DNA of 37,204 nucleotides, taken from assembly GCA_937890965.1 (NCBI GenBank), contig CALAEG010000362.1:1-37204 (forward strand). The letters are read 5' to 3'. Shown here one piece after another: positions 33,292 through 37,204 of the stretch (the first letter of the stretch is position 1; every line of letters starts with the position of its first letter). A model generated the notes under the pieces. That model had not been told where the DNA came from. It saw only the letters and a list, made by a program, of their open reading frames with translations, and did no database searches. This DNA comes from an uncultured Caulobacteraceae bacterium. Its GTDB lineage: Bacteria; Pseudomonadota; Alphaproteobacteria; Caulobacterales; Caulobacteraceae. The position numbers and the translations under genes are program-made.

Positions 33292-34140
33292 ATGACCGCC
33301 AGTCTCGCCGAACGCCTGGGCTATGGCGCCGATGAGCGCCTGTTGATCGTCAATTGCGACGACCTGGGCTCCAGCCACGCCGCCAACACGGCGATCGAGG
33401 AGTCCATCCGCCGCGGCTTCGCCACCAGCGCCACCCTGATGGTTCCCTGTCCCTGGGCGTTCGAGGCGGCGCGGGGCCTCGCCGATCTCGACATCGGCGT
33501 GCACCTGACGCTGACGGCCGAATATCCCGGCTACCGCTGGCGCTCGCTCACCGGCGCCGCCTCGCTACACGACGCCGACGGCTTCATGCCGGCGACCGCC
33601 GAGGCGGTGTTCGCCAACGCCGATCTTGCCGAGGTCCGCGCCGAATGCCGCGCCCAGATCGACCAGGCCCTGGCCTGGGGCGTCGACGTCACCCACCTGG
33701 ATTCGCACATGGGTACGGTGCAGACCGAGGCCCGGTTCTACGACGTCTACGCCGAGCTGGCCGCCGAGTACCGCCTGCCGCTGCGCATGGCCGGCGCCAG
33801 CGCGGAAAGGGTCCTGGGCTTCGAGTTCCGCCGCCCGGCCGCCGAGCGTGGGCTGGTCTTTCCCGACCACTTCCTGTCGCCGCGGTGGGGGTTTCCGACC
33901 CGGCAGGTGCTGATGGACAGCCTGCGGCGCCTGCGGCCAGGCGTGACCGAGGTCTTGCTTCATCCGGTCGTCGATGGGCCGGAGCTGCGCGCCTATGACA
34001 AGGCCGCTCCTGAGATCCGCGCCGGCGACTACGCCAACCTGCTGGACGATGAGTTACGGGCTCTCCTAGAAGACGCCGGCGTGCGCCTGATCAGCTTCCG
34101 GCCGCTCCGCGATCTGCAAAGAGGCCTTGTCCATGCATGA
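33292..34140 (+). CDS. ChbG/YdjC family carbohydrate deacetylase
   Basis: A 282-residue YdjC-fold protein. The ChbG/YdjC family removes an acetyl group from chitooligosaccharides or other N-acetylated sugars with a metal ion. The metal and catalytic residues are visible: LLIVNCDDLGSSHAAN (Asp23, Asp24), GVHLTLTAEYP (His71), VTHLDSHMGTVQ (His135, Asp137, His139), and TEVLLHPVVDGPEL (conserved His). ATG 33292 follows the two-hairpin repeat by about 20 bases and has no strong ribosome-binding site. It overlaps the alpha-mannosidase by eight bases, so the two are coupled. The substrate here may be a mannose/GlcNAc glycan. Confidence 0.88.
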   Translation: MTASLAERLGYGADERLLIVNCDDLGSSHAANTAIEESIRRGFATSATLMVPCPWAFEAARGLADLDIGVHLTLTAEYPGYRWRSLTGAASLHDADGFMPATAEAVFANADLAEVRAECRAQIDQALAWGVDVTHLDSHMGTVQTEARFYDVYAELAAEYRLPLRMAGASAERVLGFEFRRPAAERGLVFPDHFLSPRWGFPTRQVLMDSLRRLRPGVTEVLLHPVVDGPELRAYDKAAPEIRAGDYANLLDDELRALLEDAGVRLISFRPLRDLQRGLVHA

Positions 34141-37100
34141 GTTGCTCAGTCTCGACCAGCGGGTGCGTCGCGCGCGCCGGCGGCTTGGCGAGATCGCCAT
34201 CTGGCGGGTGCGTGAGACCAAGGAGATCGGCGGCTGGAGTTTCGACGCCAAGCCGATCGGCCTTGGCCAGGCTTGGCCGGACAGGCTCGGAGTCCACGAG
34301 CTGATCAGCGGCCCGTTCGAGGTCCCGGCCGGCTGGCCGCTGAAAGAGGCGAAGCTCGCGCTGGATGTCGGCGGCGAGAGCCTGCTCACCATCGTCTATG
34401 ACCAGGGCGGCTGGCTGCAGCTCGGCCTGGACGTCAACCACAATGAGTTTCCGCTCGATGCGCGCCGCGGCCGGCTTGAGGTCGAGGCGGTGGCCCGCGC
34501 GCCGTTCGGTCAGGTGATCGAGGACCCGCGCCTGCGCCGCGCCGAACTGCGCTGGGTGGAGACCGGGCTGATCGACCTGGCCCAGACCATCGACTTGGCC
34601 ATCGGCCTGGCGGCCGGCCTGGGCCAGCACGAGCTTTCGCCGCTCGTGCTGGAGCTGGTCGAGAACGCCATGGCGCGGCTTGACCTGCCGACGCGGACCG
34701 AGGACGTGGTTGGGCGCGAGAGCCCCTTCGCGCGCGGCTATGGCGGTCGCGAGCTGGAGCCCAAGGCCTGGCCGATCACCGCCCTGAGCGCCGACGCTCG
34801 CGCCTCGGTGACGGAGGCCCTGACCTGGCTGCAAGGCGAGCTCCGGGCGCTGAAGACGCAGTTCCCGCCGCACGGGGCGGTGGCCTATGTCGGCCACGCC
34901 CACCTGGACACCGCCTGGCTGTGGCCGATCGAGGAGACGCGGCGCAAGGCGCGTCGCACCTTCTCCACCGCCGTCGATCTCCTGAAGCGCAACCCGGACT
35001 TCCGCTTCGCCCAGTCCTTCGCCGAATACTACCGCTACCTGGAGGACGACGACCCGGACCTGCTCGACCTGGTCAAGGCCCAGGTCAAGGCCGGTGGCTG
35101 GGCGCCCACCGGCGGCCTGTGGGTCGAGCCGGACATCAACATGCCCTCGGGCGAGTCCCTCGTGCGCCAGGCCATGTACGGCCAGCTCTATTTCGAACGC
35201 ACCTTCGGGGTGCGGCACAGCACGGGCTGGCTGCCGGACACCTTCGGTTTTTCGCCCGCCCTGCCGCAGATCCTGAAAGGCGCTGGCCTGACCAGCCTCT
35301 TCACCATCAAGCTCGGCTGGTCGGAGACCAATCCATTTCCCCACACCCGCTTCTGGTGGGAGGGCATCGACGGCTCAAAGGTGCTGGTTCAGCAGTTCAA
35401 TCGGCCGGAAGACACCTACAACGGCCAGGTCAATCCGGCATCGCTGCTGCGCGCCTGGCGCAACCACACCGACCGGCGCTTCGCCAGCGAGGTGTTGCAG
35501 CCCATCGGCTATGGCGACGGCGGCGGCGGCGTCACCGCCGAGATGGTCGCGGCGCAAAAGGTGCTGGCCGACTTCCCGCTGCTGCCCGCGACCCGCTTCG
35601 CCACGCCGGAAGCCTATTTCGAGACGGCACATGCCGAGGCGGAAACCGCGCCCTTCGCCACCTGGGTTGGCGAGCTCTATCTCGAATATCATCGCGGCGT
35701 CCTGACCAGTCAGGGCCGCACCAAGCGGCTGCATCGCCAGGCGGAGCGCGGCCTGGTCGCGGCCGAGGCCTTGGCCGGCATGGCGGCCCTTCTGGGCGGA
35801 GAACAGCCGGCCTCGCTGGAGGACCGCTGGCGCACCCTGATGGTCAACCAGTTCCACGACATCCTGCCCGGATCGAGCATCACCGAGGTCTATGTCCGCA
35901 CCGAGCGCGAGCTGGCCGAGGTGGTCGCCGCCGCCGACGCCGCCAGCGACACGGCCATGGACGACATCGCCGACCGGCTGGCCGGCCCGGGCGAGGACGG
36001 CCTCTTGGTCGTCAATCCCGACCTGAACGAACGCCCGGTGCGGCTGCAGAGCGCCACCCCCATTCCCGGCGGCCAAGCGGCGGAGGAGGGTTTCGTGCTG
36101 GCCTCCAGCGCCCGCGTTCCCGGGCTCGGCGCGCTCACCGGCCACGTCCCGCGCGAAGCCTCGGTGAAGGTTGATGGCCGTGTGCTGGAGAACCGCTTCT
36201 TGCGGGTGGAATTTGCCGACGACGGAAGCTTAAGCCGCGTCTATGACAAGAAGGCCGAGCGCGAGGTGCTGGATGGGCGCGGCAACCAGATCTGGGCCTA
36301 TCGCGACCAGCCGCGCGACTATGACGCCTGGGACGTCGAAGAGGACTACCAGCGGGCCGGCGAGGAGATCACCGCAGACTCGATCGAGATCGTTGAGGCT
36401 GGCGGCCAGCGCGGAGCCCTACGCATCACCCGCACGCACAAGGCCTCGACCATCGTCCAGTCGGTGCGGCTGTGGGCCAATTCGCCCCGGGTCGACTTCC
36501 ACACCCGCTTCGACTGGCACGATCGGCGCATCCTGGTGAAGGCGCGTTTCCCGCTCGCCATCCGCGCCGATCAGGCGACCTTCGAGTGCGCCTTCGGGGT
36601 GCATCATCGCCCGACCCACGCCAATACCAGCTGGGACGCGGCCAAGTTCGAGGTGGCGGCGCACCGCTTTGTCGACCTGTCGGAGCCCGGCTACGGCGCG
36701 GCCCTGCTCAATGACGGCCGCTATGGCTGTCACGCACGGGGCAATGAACTGGGTCTCAGCCTGCTGCGCTCGCCCATCCTGCCCGACAAGCTGGCCGACG
36801 AGGGCGTTCAGAACCTGACCTATTCGCTGCTGCCGCACGCGGGCGACTGGATCGCCGGCGACGTTCTGGCCGAAGCCGAGGATCTGAACCGCCCGCTGTT
36901 CCACCGCCCGATCCGGGCCAGGGACGCCGAGCACCGGTTCCTCAAGGTCGCCGGGACGGACGTGGCCCTGGGCGCGCTGAAGCCCGCCGAGGACGGCGAC
37001 GGCCTGATCCTGCGCGTCTACGAGTCCGCCGGCGCCCGCGGCCAGGTGGAGATCACCCCTCCGGTGGGGTGGCGAGTCTCCGGCCCGGTCGATCTGCTGG

Positions 37101-37174
37101 AAGACGGCATCGAGAGGACAGAGCCCGGCATCGGCCCGTTCGAAATCCGCTGCTGGCGTGTGACCCGGCAATAG
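34133..37174 (+). CDS. GH38 alpha-mannosidase
   Basis: A 1013-residue alpha-mannosidase of glycoside hydrolase family 38, a retaining, zinc-dependent enzyme that releases alpha-linked mannose. The N-terminal beta domain covers about 1-240. The catalytic domain begins with the zinc motif AYVGHAHLDTAWLWPIEETR (His257 and Asp259), has the nucleophile Asp369 in GWLPDTFGFS, GYGDGGGG (459-466), ELYLEYHRGVLTSQG, and VNQFHDILPGSS with His575. C-terminal beta domains follow. No signal peptide is seen, so it is probably cytosolic and acts on imported sugars. ATG 34133 is eight bases inside the ChbG gene; AAAGAGG lies about eight bases upstream. Confidence 0.94.
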   Translation: MHELLSLDQRVRRARRRLGEIAIWRVRETKEIGGWSFDAKPIGLGQAWPDRLGVHELISGPFEVPAGWPLKEAKLALDVGGESLLTIVYDQGGWLQLGLDVNHNEFPLDARRGRLEVEAVARAPFGQVIEDPRLRRAELRWVETGLIDLAQTIDLAIGLAAGLGQHELSPLVLELVENAMARLDLPTRTEDVVGRESPFARGYGGRELEPKAWPITALSADARASVTEALTWLQGELRALKTQFPPHGAVAYVGHAHLDTAWLWPIEETRRKARRTFSTAVDLLKRNPDFRFAQSFAEYYRYLEDDDPDLLDLVKAQVKAGGWAPTGGLWVEPDINMPSGESLVRQAMYGQLYFERTFGVRHSTGWLPDTFGFSPALPQILKGAGLTSLFTIKLGWSETNPFPHTRFWWEGIDGSKVLVQQFNRPEDTYNGQVNPASLLRAWRNHTDRRFASEVLQPIGYGDGGGGVTAEMVAAQKVLADFPLLPATRFATPEAYFETAHAEAETAPFATWVGELYLEYHRGVLTSQGRTKRLHRQAERGLVAAEALAGMAALLGGEQPASLEDRWRTLMVNQFHDILPGSSITEVYVRTERELAEVVAAADAASDTAMDDIADRLAGPGEDGLLVVNPDLNERPVRLQSATPIPGGQAAEEGFVLASSARVPGLGALTGHVPREASVKVDGRVLENRFLRVEFADDGSLSRVYDKKAEREVLDGRGNQIWAYRDQPRDYDAWDVEEDYQRAGEEITADSIEIVEAGGQRGALRITRTHKASTIVQSVRLWANSPRVDFHTRFDWHDRRILVKARFPLAIRADQATFECAFGVHHRPTHANTSWDAAKFEVAAHRFVDLSEPGYGAALLNDGRYGCHARGNELGLSLLRSPILPDKLADEGVQNLTYSLLPHAGDWIAGDVLAEAEDLNRPLFHRPIRARDAEHRFLKVAGTDVALGALKPAEDGDGLILRVYESAGARGQVEITPPVGWRVSGPVDLLEDGIERTEPGIGPFEIRCWRVTRQ

Positions 37175-37183
37175 GAACGGCGA

Positions 37184-37204
37184 ATGAAGCACGGTGGGCC
37201 GACG
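37184..37204 (+). CDS. Possible start of the next gene (cut by window end)
   Basis: An ATG nine bases after the alpha-mannosidase stop opens seven codons (MKHGGPT) before the window ends, with AGGAACG upstream as a weak ribosome-binding site. It may be the next gene of the same operon. Nothing more can be said. Confidence 0.25.

Noticed and set aside
1-37204. CRISPR, phage, integrative element or defence system
   Set aside because: No spaced repeats, integrase, transposase, tRNA-linked attachment site or recognisable defence gene is visible; base composition looks even across the window.

Overview
The window looks like chromosomal DNA from a GC-rich alphaproteobacterium of the order Caulobacterales, in the Caulobacter/Phenylobacterium range. 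The evidence is a gcrA cell-cycle gene with GANTC (CcrM-type), CtrA-like and DnaA-like sites upstream, an Entner-Doudoroff sugar operon, a UrcA-type small secreted protein and a CYP153 alkane hydroxylase. The genus is inference. The first 46 bases are not genomic: they match an indexed Illumina TruSeq adapter and cut the first gene, so the window begins at a contig end.

Layout. 47-3439: a truncated AMP-binding (ANL) enzyme and a UrcA-like secreted protein on the minus strand, a 399-base gap with a perfect 14-bp palindrome, then a lipoprotein, a methyltransferase and a hydrolase remnant on the plus strand. 3454-6300: promoter, metZ and apaG, converging on a MarR regulator, then a small unknown gene and a palindromic repeat. 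6309-10353 (minus): an ABC-2 permease, argD, argF and hslO. 10354-11252: the gcrA control region, gcrA and a two-hairpin repeat. 11242-16084 (minus): a GT39-like membrane glycosyltransferase, then phoR-phoU-phoB with a three-unit Pho box over the phoR stop codon. The pst transporter genes often found with these genes are absent.

16331-19111 (plus): an OprO/OprP-type porin and a Tat-exported sulfate-binding protein, ended by a strong intrinsic terminator. 19172-23363 (minus): edd-glk-pyk, a tightly packed glucose-to-pyruvate segment. 23468-24094: a 37-bp-period tandem repeat and a DUF992 secreted protein. 24098-29061 (minus): an MFS transporter, a VOC protein, a TesB-like thioesterase, CYP153 and an aldo/keto reductase, of which the last three suggest aliphatic substrate oxidation. 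29136-31562: a DUF1905/YdeI-like gene, a decayed MFS gene start and a hybrid histidine kinase. 31699-37174 (plus): a GPH-type sugar transporter, a ChbG/YdjC deacetylase and a GH38 alpha-mannosidase, which together look like a glycan-use locus.

Most of the window is ordinary chromosome. I found no CRISPR array, tRNA, rRNA, insertion sequence, phage or convincing defence system. The points most worth a second look are the two structurally matching but sequence-divergent double hairpins (11140-11252 and 33154-33270), the dense regulatory region of gcrA, the soluble-looking PhoR with its Pho box, an Arg-to-Trp change in the ArgF carbamoyl-phosphate motif, and two gene remnants.
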